This document shows positions 54,501 through 64,000 of a DNA stretch of 64,000 nucleotides, one piece after another. A model generated the notes under the pieces. It saw nothing but the letters and a program-made list of their open reading frames with translations. It was not told where the DNA came from and did no database searches. The DNA is from Siderastrea radians (Eukaryota > Cnidaria > Anthozoa > Scleractinia > Rhizangiidae). Numbering within the stretch: the first letter of the stretch is position 1; every line of letters begins with the position of its first letter. Location of the stretch: the NCBI GenBank assembly GCA_964017195.1, contig OZ024890.1:19539701-19603700 (forward strand), in the 5' to 3' direction. The translations under genes and the position numbers were made by a program.

Positions 54501-57408
54501 AGTTAGCATTTTGTCAGGTATTTTGTTCCCTTACTGCACTTTTCAATAGGGTCCTTCAGATCGGAGTGTGGGTACGACTTTCTAACCCTAGCTGTGCATG
54601 CTTTAGATTATCACGTCCTGCGCCAACATGATATTATGGTTCCCAGAGCCTCTACTTCTTATCAGCAACGGGGAGGAGCGAGGGCTCTGGAAACGACAAA
54701 GCAAACAAACAAATTCAATGACCTGGTGGATTACACTGCAAAATCCACCGATGGCAATCTACGATTGTCAACTTTAGAACCCCTAGAAGTAAACTTGTTT
54801 TATTTGCAAGACTGTAAAACAAAAATTGTCATCCCAGAATCAAGTGTTATTCTGCATGTCATTCCGCACCCCCTATGCCACCTGCCATTCCGCGATGTCA
54901 CTCCACCCTTTACATTACTTTCCTTGGACGTTGGAAGATTGCGTGTTATGCTTCCCTATCAACCAGTTCCGGTGTAGTTATTATTTGTTGACGAAGAGGA
55001 TTACTGTTAGCTTGCAGCTGTGGTCTTTCTCAGTTATTAGAAGGGAGAAAGATCGTTGGCAATTTTATTGTTGTACAGTGAAACCTGTATTGAGCGGACA
55101 CCCTTTATTAAGCGGACACCAGCTCAAGTCCCTAAATTTCCTTCCCACGTTTACTTTAAAACGAACCTGTATGCAGCGGACACCTCTTTTAAGCGGACGC
55201 CTATAAAACATGTGAAGTAGGTGGAGATAAAAGAAGATTGTTTTGCAATTTATCATAACCTGTATTAAGAGGTCACCCTTAGTTAAGCGGACACTAGCGA
55301 GGGTCCCAAGGGTGTTCGCTTAATGCAGGTTCCGCTGTAAGTGTTTTCTTTTTCTTTTATATATACAGAAAAATACCAGGCTAAAGAAATTTGGATTCCA
55401 CACTGAGAGGTTTTCATACATTGTTCTTAGAAAAGGAGAACGCGATTTATCAGGTGAGTAGAAAGAGAAAGAAGGTGGAAGGGACGGAGAAAGGTGATCT
55501 TGTGATGAACTTGGCATCCAGCACAGGGGAACTTGTTGTGTTTTTGTAGTCGCTTTAACTTCAGCCTTAAAATTATAATCGAATGGCCTCTTGGTGTTCC
55601 CAAGCGTACGAAGGGCATTACAACACTATTTTCCATTAAGTTTGTGAATGTACTTCATCCAGTGTAGCTGTAAAGTCCGCTTGGTGGAGTTGAGAGAGCA
55701 AGCGTAAAGTGTGAGTAGCGCACGAGTGGCAAGTCACGCGTGGGTATTGTTTCTTTTGTCCACGCCTGTCTCCCGCTTTGTGCTCGATTCCTGCTCGTAA
55801 CACACGCTCTCTTTCTAAAATGTCCTTTTTTTATTTTTCAGAGAAACCATGGCCACGAGTTCTGCAACCATTGAGATTAAGAAGGCGACATGTTATCTGT
55901 AAACTTTGTTGTAGCTCAGGTGGGTTTTAATGATGAAGTCAATTCCCTGTAAGCAGTTCAAAGCACGTCCTCATGCATATCCATTGGTCGGGGAAGGTGG
56001 GGTTGTTGAGCTGAAACCACCTCCTTGTAAACGCAAGGGACTTCAACCACGACGGCGACAACAACGAGAACATCACAAAACACACAAAACAATTGGCCTT
56101 AGTGAGCAAAACAAAGACTCTGCACGTACATTATACATTCTGGTGCATTTCTTTACTGTTCTCTGCAAAACAATAACGTGATATGACCAGTTTCATGTTT
56201 TATGGAGAACCAGGGAACACACGATTGCGAATGTTTTCTTCCTTTTTGAACTAAAGCCGTCTTTGCGAATTCAACTCCTGGATACAGTAGACACCTACCA
56301 TCTCGTAGCCTGCTTATCTCGAATCTCCCGCTGTCTCGAACGAACTGAAATCTGTTTCCCTTGATGGATGTTTCGCACTTATGAAGCCTCGTTCCCAATA
56401 GTCCTCGGTAGAAGATTCGCCTATCGTGTTCGGCCCCAAGCCTCACTCTGTCACTCGAAAAGCTCGAAAAGGCCTTGGGACAAGGCTGGCACTTATGCAC
56501 TATTGGCTATCTCAATTCTCGTCATCTCTATATGCCTCTGTAGCCGGCGAACAGGCTTGCCGGGGCGTGCTTGGTTCGGCGAGGCTACCATCTATAAATT
56601 TCTTGTATCTCTTGCGTGTTCGAGATAGCTGAAGACTACTGAAGTTCGTCCACATTATACAAATTAAACCGTAGGTTAACGAACCTGTAAAGTTTTTTCG
56701 CAAGTGACGTTTTCGTTCCCGTTGTTGTTGTTTTAAGTCTTTTCTGTAGCATTACGACTGTAGCCTAAAGGCCTGTTTTTATTATCTAAAGGTGATCTGA
56801 AGCAGAAGATATTAACCAAAAAGAAAGACGGGTATGTAGACACATTCTAATATTGCTGCCAATACCTTTACTTCTATGATACTTACAATAAATGTGTTTG
56901 TAAAATTGTATGTTTTGACTTTGCCCAGTTACGGGAGGAAGGCGGGTCTGGCTAAGGGGAATGTTGTAACTAACTGCTTAGAGACTGTAGCATCTACGTT
57001 TTGTCAGCCTTGCCATTCTCCTTTAACTTCCCACTACTCATTTACCTTTGCCTTTTGCCCGCCGGTTAGATCTCTACGGACCTTCGTCCACCGTTTGAGC
57101 TGTTTCTCGAGATTCTTTGCTAATTCGCGTTGCAGTTTGAAAACAACCAAAGGCAAATTGTAGGGAAAAATAAATTACAGGAAACTGTACTGTAATTAGT
57201 AGGAAATCTCTGTCCTTGCTTACAAGGCCCGAAAAACGCCTTGGGGCTAAGCTAATTCCATCGTAATCTGATTCCTCCTTCTTGTTGCAGCGACATTTAC
57301 AAGTGTGCGCGGCATCTGACGAAATGGGGTGATTTGTTGCCAGATCCAGAGGACAGGCAGAGACCAGTTAAAAGCAAATTGGCTCATGCAAACGGAGTCA
57401 GTTCATAG
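41243..57408 (+). CDS. METTL17: METTL17 / Rsm22-type mitochondrial ribosome assembly factor
   Basis: Exons: 41243-41319 (tentative first), 43011-43192, 43378-43506, 48065-48362, 49806-49887, 50615-50688, 51435-51529, 51844-51917, 53155-53262, 53361-53429, 53696-53735, 54208-54272, 54425-54517, 55369-55453, 55842-55919, 56792-56831 and 57291-57408 (TAG). Phases match throughout and sum to 568 aa. The SAM-type motif LLDFGSGTG (about 269-277) is followed by WAAHEKWG, REYQCVDVSQDM and YNVVVASYALSEIP, as in animal METTL17. Cysteines in CPHDTEC (432-438), DHPC (450) and CKLCC (510-514) fit the 4Fe-4S site known for METTL17/Rsm22. The protein acts in mitochondria on small-subunit rRNA assembly. The acidic exon 48065-48362 is an insertion relative to human. 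The first exon (Arg/Ser-rich, presequence-like) rests only on an ATG, a good donor and phase fit. Confidence 0.93.
42190..42545 (-). pseudogene. RecQ-like helicase fragment (N-terminal helicase core)
   Basis: Minus-strand frames near 42395 read VLPTGFGKSMI, a Walker A motif of the RecQ type. It is preceded by the remains of a LKPEQRQAV-type Q-motif region and followed by VIGIAKREG and TIVDLTAENISRVLEEPAKF. Several frame changes and stops break it. Such partial RecQ-like genes are often carried by mobile DNA in invertebrate genomes. It lies in the first METTL17 intron, on the opposite strand. Confidence 0.6.
42683..42922 (-). mobile_element. 240-bp MITE, TAAAGGA-CTA-GTCACGG family (copy 2)
   Basis: Inverse of 9969-10208 over its whole length, with the same ends. 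It lies 88 bp before METTL17 exon 43011-43192. Confidence 0.87.
43929..44461. mobile_element. 533-bp MITE, ACC-TAAATGATCTAATAAAC TIRs
   Basis: ACCATAAATGATCTAATAAA and the inverse of TTTATTAGATCATTTACGGT bound it. GTTTATTAGA-type motifs recur inside. It lies in the third METTL17 intron. Confidence 0.8.
44954..47342. mobile_element. 2.4-kb inverted-repeat element hosting a foldback
   Basis: TGTGTGGTTCCAGAAAATAT and CCATACCC at the left are inverted at the right (GGGTATGGATATTTTCTGGA). They are followed inward by CCACGGAAGGT and CGGAATTTCC motifs. The foldback 45664-46781 is nested within it. There is no clear TSD and no transposase. Confidence 0.75.
45664..46781. mobile_element. 1.1-kb foldback with GTACAAAATGCAGACT iterons and 8-bp TSD
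   Basis: The ends CCGGTCAGTACAAAATGCAG and exact inverse are flanked by TTCAAAAA (45656-45663 and 46782-46789). Each arm (over 200 bp) carries four or five copies of GTACAAAATGCAGACT mixed with CAGACTG repeats. It then shares GATGTCATATTCCACGAAAA and GCATTACCGG-GAATGATC. An 8-bp TSD suggests the hAT group. Confidence 0.85.
47353..47849. mobile_element. AACCCTTTTAGCCCC-family MITE interrupted by a foldback
   Basis: Left part 47353-47420 and right part 47698-47849 align with the uninterrupted copy at 52612-52825. The insert is the foldback at 47421-47697. Confidence 0.88.
47421..47697. mobile_element. 277-bp foldback with ATCTGTAATTTGCGAAAT repeats
   Basis: An almost complete palindrome: TTACTGTAATTTGC at one end, GCAAATTACAGTAA at the other, with repeated GAAAATCTGTAATTTGC units in both arms. 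The host word ATCAAAC is duplicated on either side, and the paralogous host at about 52673 has it once. Confidence 0.85.
48480..48530 (+). repeat. (CAT)n microsatellite
   Basis: ATCATCATC tract in the intron after METTL17 exon 48065-48362. It creates frames on both strands that are not genes. Confidence 0.9.
48829..49406. mobile_element. 578-bp MITE with GC-rich subtermini (copy 2)
   Basis: ATGTGCCAATCAATTCGAAA and inverted TTTCAAATTGATTGGCACAT ends, with TCAAATGCCCC motifs inside; same family as 24013-24492. Confidence 0.82.
52017..52308 (-). mobile_element. tRNA-derived SINE with (ATGT)n tail
   Basis: On the minus strand, GGAGGTGGCGTGGCCTAGTG begins a tRNA-like head with a near-perfect A box (TGGCCTAGTGG) and B box (GGTTCAAGTCC), and a TGT-type anticodon loop. 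The 3' side cannot pair with the 5' acceptor strand. A body of about 210 bp ends in a TATG repeat at 52017-52037. Confidence 0.88.
52612..52825. mobile_element. 214-bp MITE, AACCCTTTTAGCCCC family (uninterrupted reference copy)
   Basis: TTAACCCTTTTAGCCCCAAT at the left and GGGGCTTAAAGGGTTAA at the right, with TTAATA and AATATGGATG inside. It is the standard for the interrupted copies at 30866-31369 and 47353-47849. Confidence 0.88.
52853..53183 (+). repeat. Three tandem 108-bp copies spanning a METTL17 3' splice site
   Basis: Each unit contains AACACCCTCACC, ATTATGTTAAATAAATTATG, the acceptor TTTCATTAACAG and the first 29 nt of the exon (ATCACATACAATGT...). The exon starts are at 52939, 53047 and 53155, exactly 108 bp apart. 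Only the third leads into a full exon; the first two hit TAA after nine codons. Confidence 0.92.
55074..55339. mobile_element. 266-bp MITE, TACAGTGAAACCTGTATT family
   Basis: TACAGTGAAACCTGTATTGA and inverted TACAGCGGAACCTGCATTAA ends. AGCGGACACC motifs recur three or four times. A TA target site is likely. It ends 29 bp before METTL17 exon 55369-55453. Confidence 0.85.
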
Positions 57409-57521
57409 CAGTAGTTCTCTGCTGACTGCGATGGGAGAGAAATTCGTGAAATGAGGGCGCATGGTAGAAGAAACGAAACGAAATGATGTTAAATTACTAT
57501 TGCAAATGATGTGAACGTTAC

Positions 57522-57527
57522 AATAAA
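57522..57527 (+). promoter_or_regulatory. Candidate METTL17 polyadenylation signal
   Basis: AATAAA 114 bp after the stop codon. Confidence 0.55.
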
Positions 57528-57539
57528 GACTGCAATTAT

Positions 57540-60060
57540 TCATTGAAACATTTATCCCGTAACATTACAGGGTGAAACATTAGTTTTGCAAAAGCTATAA
57601 ATGAAGTGAAGTAAAAGCAAGTACACTTTCCCTCCCTAATCGTAGCCTGCGTGGTACCTAATCGATGCTGATCTTACATCCAGCGGTGCGGACCTTTTCC
57701 CACCAAATTGGCAGTGTATTTTTGTCTCCGTTTGTGCGGTATCAGCAACAGGGGAACCTAGACATGAGAAAATGACATCACAAGGTCATCCCTTCCCTTA
57801 AATATGCGGCCCTCTTTTTAAAAGTGTTTTTCAACCGATCTGACGATTCGCACTCACCTTCGCAATGGGGTGGAAATTCGCCCATAAGATGAAAATATCA
57901 ACAGAAAAAAATCAGTGAATTTCTTTTGCCATTTTCTAACCATGGGCAAATTATAACGGGAGAAACGTGACAGGCAAACTAGCAGGCGAATCATGACGGG
58001 CAAATGACAACCAGGAAGTAATTGCTTGCTCCGTGAACTCATTCTATGGACGAATTTCCTTATGGGCGAATCATCTCTGAGAAACTCTGGTTGGCACACT
58101 GCTGTGCAATAAAATGAAATTGACTGTAAATAAAGGTGACCTCAGGCTACTCTCTCTCCTCTGCAGAGGCCTCCTGCAGTCGCCCCTTGACTGCACGCTT
58201 GGGAAAAAACGCGCGGAGACTGGGCAGAGGAGAAAAAAGTGAAGCTATCTTCCCCGCGCCACTGTTTTCTCTTTCACTGCTGTTTACTAATAGGAGCCTC
58301 TTCGGAGGAGAGAGTCTGTTCCTCCATAAAGTGAGAAACGTGAACTAACTCAATCTGGCCTAATTTTTTAGCCTTTTTTTTGGGGGGGGGGGGGGGGTGC
58401 GGACCAACTTGATCAGGCTACTAAATCCCTTGTTCGAACACCAAATTAAAGCCTGAAAAAATCGTACGCCTTGCGAACTCTGCTCTCAGGGTAACGTCTA
58501 GCCACCAGTCATGCGCAAACATTTCTTACGAATGTTTTGCAGCTCAAGCCTCGAAATGGGCAACTTTTTCAGTTGCACGATTTTGCCCGTGAAATCTTCG
58601 TCCTGTCCCGATTATCTCCGAGGAGGCGAAATAAGGGGATTCTTTTTGTTGGCAAAATTCTGTCCTGACGAAGAAGCGAGGGTAGTCACTAGTCATCACA
58701 GGTCATATTGACTTTAGACAACGTAATAACGTCCTTGGTATGGAATGTTTACACATGATTATTAAGCAAGGCAAACAGTTGCCATTCGACCCGTCCTCGC
58801 GGAAGCGTTTTCGTCGTTTTCAGTGCCTATATCGCGCATACCGAGACGACCAAAAACGATTTTCAGCGTTTTGGTTTTTAAAAATAGACGGTCGCGATCA
58901 TCGAAGACCTGGAAAATAGAACGCCTTTTAAAGTAAAAAACGCTAGCGCGAGCAGAAATAGTTTGGCTCGCCATATATAGGGTCAAATGGTAACGGAGAG
59001 TTCAAAGTGGACGGGCATTAACGACGTTATGACGGAGCTGCTAAAGAAGCACCCTGCCATTTCCCGGAAACCCGACTTTTTGGCCAGTCTGTCTTTCTGT
59101 ACACTTTATTTTCCTTAAGGTCAGGGAACATTGGATGTTAATAAAGAGACGCGAGGGGTATGAATCCGGGAAAGAGCTTGGTCATCTCTTCTTTGGTACA
59201 ATAAACTTGACAAGTCGACGAATAGTCGAAGAAATTGCAAAATTTACTTTTTGCTAACCTGAACGTTACAGTACAGCGAACATGCATTCAAGTAAAACTG
59301 AGAAGTTACACATCAAACTAAGAAATCTAAAAATATTCAAGTCATAGATGAAATAGAATTCTCGGAACACTTTCCTAGCACTGCACTAACTAAATAGCTA
59401 ACACTAAAACAATGTTTCCTGTACATCAGAAGCATTCTATTTTACATGGAGCGAGTCTTGTATCATCGAGGAATTCTTTTCGAATTCTCAGACCAACAAA
59501 AATTAATGCCTTTCCCATCAATCAAGCGCAAAACCAGACACCAGTTGCACCTGTTTTTCTTTTTCTCCAAGTTCTGAAGTTTTGATTGGTCTATTGTGTT
59601 ATTTGTGGCGCTTTACAACAGTTGACAGAAAATCGCTTCAACGCGACATCTGTGGAGACACGCAAGAAAAGTGCGTCAAAGAAATAAGGACGTACTAAAG
59701 AAAATCGGATCACAGAAAGCGTAGATTTCGCCAGCATCTCACGCGACTCATGCAATTATTAGCCCCCGGACCAACGGATTATCATTAAGCTTAAATATTT
59801 CCATTCAACACCGTTCAAAATTGTTTTAAAAATTTGTCAAGGTCACTGCGTTTGTGCACCCTGTTGAATGATGTTAAACTGATGATTCTCAAGTATTTTC
59901 AACGCCTTTGAATGGTGCTGAACAAAGTTTGATTGCCATCAAACACCTGTAATAAAAAGGTGTACATGTATTCCACAATGTAGGATTATTTTGCATCCGA
60001 GGCCTTAGGCTTGCATCCCAAGATAGAATATAAATATAATACAAAACAAGAGGAAACAAT
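57540..60060. other. Convergent intergenic region, no gene recognised
   Basis: It lies between the 3' ends of METTL17 and TPX2. It contains GGGCGAATCAT-type degenerate repeats (about 57860-58080), a G-run at 58380-58397 and short frames. Part of the right side (59880-60060) is probably TPX2 3'UTR. Confidence 0.4.
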
Positions 60061-63000
60061 TTACACTCGCAACTTTCTTCTTTTCTTAGACTGCCACTCT
60101 GGTGAGCGTGGGTCTGTAAGTTCTTTGTCGCTTTGCTTGATCTCAACAGCACGATATTTGCGTATGGGATTAGGCTTGTGTACAAGTTGTTTCCTCAGTT
60201 GTCTGAGATGAATCTTTTCCTCCTCTTCTCTCTCCTTCTCAAGTTGTCTTCTCGCCTCTTCCTCCTCCAATTCTCTTTCCGCCTTGTGCATTTCGAAGAC
60301 CTCCCTCTCCTTGGCCCGTTTATCAGAATTCATTGTGAATTCCTCGATTTTCGTGCTGGGCTTGACGATGGACTTGTCTGGAACGAATGGGGCGTTGTAG
60401 AGCACATTCGTGGATCGCGCTTTGAAAACCCTTTTCATTCTTTGTTCCTCAATCTCTTGCTGAAGCTAAAATAGAAAAAGAAACCTTTCAAAATTTAACC
60501 CTAAATTGCATGACTTTTCCAGGATGGGATTGCGAATTTCACATTCCACGTCTGTAAAAACCCTGTCTGCAGTTGTGCAACGCATTTCAGAAACGATAAG
60601 AGGCCAGATAAAGTCATCAAGGAGATATCAAAGCGTTTTAAAAAACAAATGAAAAACTGTACAAATGGCTGAACGGTATAACGCACAGCAATGTAAGGTT
60701 TTACTTGCCTAAATTTTGCTTTTTGCAAAACCAGTTATTCTATCTGATTGCAATTGCCCAATTTCTTACGAGCTAGCGCTGTTGAGAGATTATTAATCCG
60801 ATATGCCAGCTCTATTGCAACTCTTATTCACAGGCTTTATCTTCAACTTGTCAGGCTGAAAACACCGCTGTACCTTTTGTCCCCACTTTTCAGCTTTGAC
60901 AGCTCCACGGTTTTCCGTTGACAGATCAAATGGTGCAGGCTCGGTGAGGAATTTTGATGAAGTAGGAAGAAGAGGTGTGGGAAAACTCGGCAGCGGCTGA
61001 GCATGGAATTCTTGCGCCTGTAAACGGTAAAAAGCTTTGATTACATTCAGTTACAGATATTTAATCTCTCACTTTTGGAATTTTTCCTTTTACACGCAAC
61101 GGGCGATCTTTGCTTATATCCAGTTTCCACTGTGGGTGTCCTGTTATTGTAAATCACATCTTGCTTTTAGAAACTCACCCAATAGAAAAACAGACATCAC
61201 AACCACAAAGGGCAAATAAAATTCAGTTATCATGCTAAGTAAATTGAAAGAAAGCTGGTCAAAAGTTGCTTCAAAGGTTGCATTCAGAGGTTGCCGTATA
61301 CTGTAAATTGTAACCTGCAGTGATGCACCTTAAAAGAATTCATTCATGAGCATTTTATTTATTTTCCATGAACTTGACAATGAGCATTTACAACTCCAAC
61401 TCATGTATACCCTTGGAGATACTATCTCAAAGCATGGTATACCTTCTCCTTCTCTTCTATGATTATGGCCTTGATTGTCTCCTCTTTCTTTTGTTTTAAT
61501 TCCTTGTCACGCTGTTCAAATGAGAATGGTTGTGACTGGGTGCATTGGTGTGGCAGTTCGGGTTTAAAAACTGTACTGAAGTCAGGAAGAGCTTGTGCCT
61601 TGATCTGTCTTGGATGATCTTCTTCCTGAGGATTAAATTGGTAACTCAGAAATAAGCACTATCCAGGTAAAAATTAGTTGAGCTTCTTTATCGTCATACT
61701 TTCTGTAGACATGTTGACATGCTGTGCAAAACATTTGTACACACCTGATTGAAAAAGCGTTGTCTGGTAACAAGTATAAACCATGAAAGATGCAACATTA
61801 TGGAATTCTGGGAAAACAGCATGGCAAGATTGTTACTCTGTTCCGTTTATTCATATTCAAGGTAATTTTTATTCATGGAGAGATTTTGGAGTATATCTAT
61901 ATGTTTTATTTTTTCCGTGCCATAATGATGTGCACAGTGTCTGAGAATCAAAGCAGGTTCTTCCGCTTCCCAGAAAACAATTGGGTTGTATAGTTAATGG
62001 TTTACGCTTTTTACGCGACAACGTTTCTTCAATTAGGTGTATACCAAATCAGTGGATAATGTTTTTTGCAAGCTCTGATTGGCAGCTAGGCTCAGTCTCC
62101 AGCCGTGAGTGTCTTGATGCGCCCGCAATTCTCGCCACCTTCATGGCTGGGTGCACGGGTTTGGTTGCATGTCCTTGACGTCATTACAACTTTAATAATT
62201 ATGCAGACAATCCACACGTCATTTGCTTAAATTTTATCTGTTTTTTTTTATCGTCTTGAAAAAAAGCGAAATGCGAAAAGTATGCCTGAAACGTCCTCCT
62301 AAAAGTGTGAAATTTCAAGAGAAAGACGAAATCCCGCTATTTTATGCCGCGCATTCTGCCCCCCAAATTTTAGGGGGCTTGTCTCTGATTGGTCAGTCTA
62401 AACAATAACCAAACCCGTGCATCCAGCCGTGAAGGTGGCGAAAATCGCGGGCGCATCGAGACACTCACGGCTGGAGACTGAGCCTAATTGGCAGCCTACT
62501 CAGATTTGGCATAGTACCTGCTTTTCATTTCCCGACATAGTTCTGGAAAAGAAATTATTTGGTCCGGCTTTCCACTGGTGTTGTAGGTATTTACTAAAAT
62601 GACTACCTCATTATAGGAAATTTACACTTGTGTTAATTAAGGTATTTGTAATTAACGCGACTTAAATTAACGCGAATTGAAGGGAAAAGTACTCCCCAAT
62701 GAAGGAAATTAATGCAAAAGAGGGGGTAAAATTTCAAAATGAGGAAAATTAATGCGATTAGCACAAAGAAACACCTTGTGGTCACAACTGGAACAAATTT
62801 ATTTCTAACTGAATATAAAAATCACTAACAAAACAGGTCTACAGGTGCGTGAGGCAATTTCTTTACAGACAATGCGCGTTAAATTTTGCCTAAATGTACG
62901 TAAGCTATTGTTTTGTGGGTGTCAAGAATGTCTGGACTGTATCCAAAATATGGGATTAAAACGATGGAAATTTAAGGTCGCGTAAATAAACGCTCCACTT

Positions 63001-63417
63001 AATTAACAACGCAGAAATAAACGCTCACAGAAATTAACGCGACTTAAATTAACATGAATTTTTACAATTTGCATTAATTTCATGGAGTGTTAATTTCCTA
63101 TAATAAGGTATTCTCCCCAGTGCTGGCAAACGATCACTTTCATTGGTAGATATTTCCCAGTCAGTTGTCGTTTTGCAGCTCAGCAAATTTATAATAATTA
63201 AGTTCTATTCCTTATTTTCTCTGTATTAGTCTGCATCTATTTAACACAAACTACAAACCTCAGTGGCAGCTGGTTCTTTGGTTTTATGGACTTCAGCTCG
63301 TTGGTCAGAGTGAAAATTAAATGGTTCTATCTCTGTAAGAGGCTTTTTTGGTACCATGTACACTCCAAGTGTTCCATTGCATTCAAAAATCTTGCGATTA
63401 AGTTCGTTTGCCTTGAA
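60061..63417 (-). CDS. TPX2: TPX2 spindle assembly factor, C-terminal exons (5' end outside window)
   Basis: Four exons on the minus strand, all joined in phase 0: 63417-63259, 61625-61443, 61017-60874 and 60465-60061 (TAA). The product shows the TPX2 repeat pattern: FKANELNRKIFE and EIEPFNFHSDQRAE; then IKAQALPDFSTVFKPELP and QPFSFEQRDKELKQ; then HAQPLPSFPTPLLP and EPAPFDLSTENRGAVKAEKW; then FKARSTNVLYNAPFVPDKS and the C-terminal TMNSDKRAKEREVFE. It ends with KQLVHKPNPIRKYRAVEIKQ, close to the human LVHKANPIRKY segment. TPX2 activates Aurora A and promotes branching microtubule nucleation; this C-terminal part carries the FKARP repeats and the kinesin-5 contact region. The N-terminal Aurora-binding part lies beyond position 64000. 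Confidence 0.95.
62033..62597. mobile_element. TTAG-TATACCAAA-C-family MITE interrupted by a Mutator-like element
   Basis: Left part 62033-62086 (TTAGGTGTATACCAAATCAG, TCTGATTGGCAGC) and right part 62487-62597 align with the inverse of 39721-39904 (including GCTCTGATTGGCTACTCA and TACCTGCTTTTCA). The insert is 62087-62486. Confidence 0.8.
62087..62486. mobile_element. 400-bp Mutator-like MITE with 80-bp TIRs and 9-bp TSD
   Basis: TAGGCTCAGTCTCCAGCCGT continues for about 80 bp and is inverted at the right end. ATTGGCAGC flanks both sides (62078-62086 and 62487-62495). The interior between the arms is about 240 bp and has no transposase. Confidence 0.9.
62605..63110. mobile_element. 506-bp MITE, TACCT-ATTATAGGAAATT TIRs
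   Basis: TACCTCATTATAGGAAATTT and inverted TACCTTATTATAGGAAATTA ends. ATTAACGCGACTTAAATTAA repeats inside both ends. It lies in the TPX2 intron. Confidence 0.8.
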
Positions 63418-63887
63418 CTTGTGACTGAGAGAAAAAAGATAAATTAATGTTCGTTTGCTGATGTTTGCTCAGTGGCTTTTGCCCTTTTGTGTTTCTTCAG
63501 TAAATTGCAAAATATTATGCAACACCATGAAATGTTTTCCTGTTAATTCCCCCACATTCCCTTTCCTATCTTTCCCCAACTCTAACTCCCATCAATTTCT
63601 GTTCTGGTCGATCCATGCTGGCGACAAACTGTTTTTTGCACCAGAAGAAGGAAATGCAGGGGGGGGGGGGACTCATTAAAAACCTAACCTAACCTGATAA
63701 TATGATCAACAGACTGTAGCTCTTATAATAATTATAATAAGCTCAATTATGCACGCATTTATTTTTGATTGGTTCTCACTTATGATCTATTAGAGGACAG
63801 ATGCATAGATTATGTCATCATTAAAAGCTTTTGTTTCTTTATTCTATAAAACAAATAGGTTCCATGTTGCTGTGCATCTGTTCAGTA

Positions 63888-64000
63888 ATAGATCACAGAT
63901 GACATCAAAATGTGGTACGAACATCAGTGACACATTCGGCTATCGCCTGGTGTGCCAGTTTTTTGTTCTTACCACATTTTGACCTCATCTGTCATCTATT
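63888..64000. mobile_element. Hairpin MITE at the window edge
   Basis: AATAGATCACAGATGACATC, AAAATGTGGTA at the left is inverted as TACCACATTTTGACCTCATC, TGTCATCTATT at 63970-64000. The true right border may lie beyond the window. Confidence 0.7.

Noticed and set aside
54594..54977. 127-codon plus-strand frame in a METTL17 intron
   Set aside because: It lies between two well-supported METTL17 exons, has no homology signal, and overlaps another frame at 54826-55206 that runs into a MITE.

Overview
The window looks like nuclear DNA of an anthozoan cnidarian, most likely a stony coral. I base this on AT-rich sequence, intron-rich animal genes with GT-AG (and one AT-AC) introns, and a dense load of terminal-inverted-repeat elements, tRNA-headed SINEs, a Tx1-like LINE and a Penelope-like element. 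Species cannot be fixed from sequence alone. Most genes were rebuilt by hand from exons whose reading phases match across every junction.

Layout: (1) 1-620, a decayed LINE 3' end. (2) 1174-3272 (+), the last three coding exons of a coactosin-like actin-binding protein. (3) 5400-7237 (-), a two-exon 12-TM protein resembling otopetrin proton channels, with a duplicated, MITE-split 5' flank. (4) 10898-31570 (-), a 15-coding-exon gene for a 654-residue three-EF-hand protein that I do not recognise. One of its introns holds a 7.8-kb foldback element (18133-25931) with 22-bp repeat arrays in both arms, itself invaded by a Tx1-like LINE. (5) 32644-36957 (+), complete prefoldin subunit 4 (134 aa), head-to-head with the EF-hand gene and carrying a U12-type AT-AC intron. 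(6) 41243-57408 (+), METTL17/Rsm22, a mitochondrial ribosome assembly factor, 17 coding exons and 568 aa in my model. Its 3' splice site before one exon has been tandemly triplicated. (7) 60061-63417 (-), the last four exons of TPX2, convergent with METTL17; the rest lies beyond the window.

The genes are unrelated housekeeping or cell-biology loci (actin, proton transport, calcium, chaperone, mitochondrial translation, spindle), not an operon or a cluster. The unusual content is in the mobile DNA: many non-autonomous elements with readable target-site duplications (TSDs), several nested so that the order of insertion can be read, and some lying next to splice sites or promoters.
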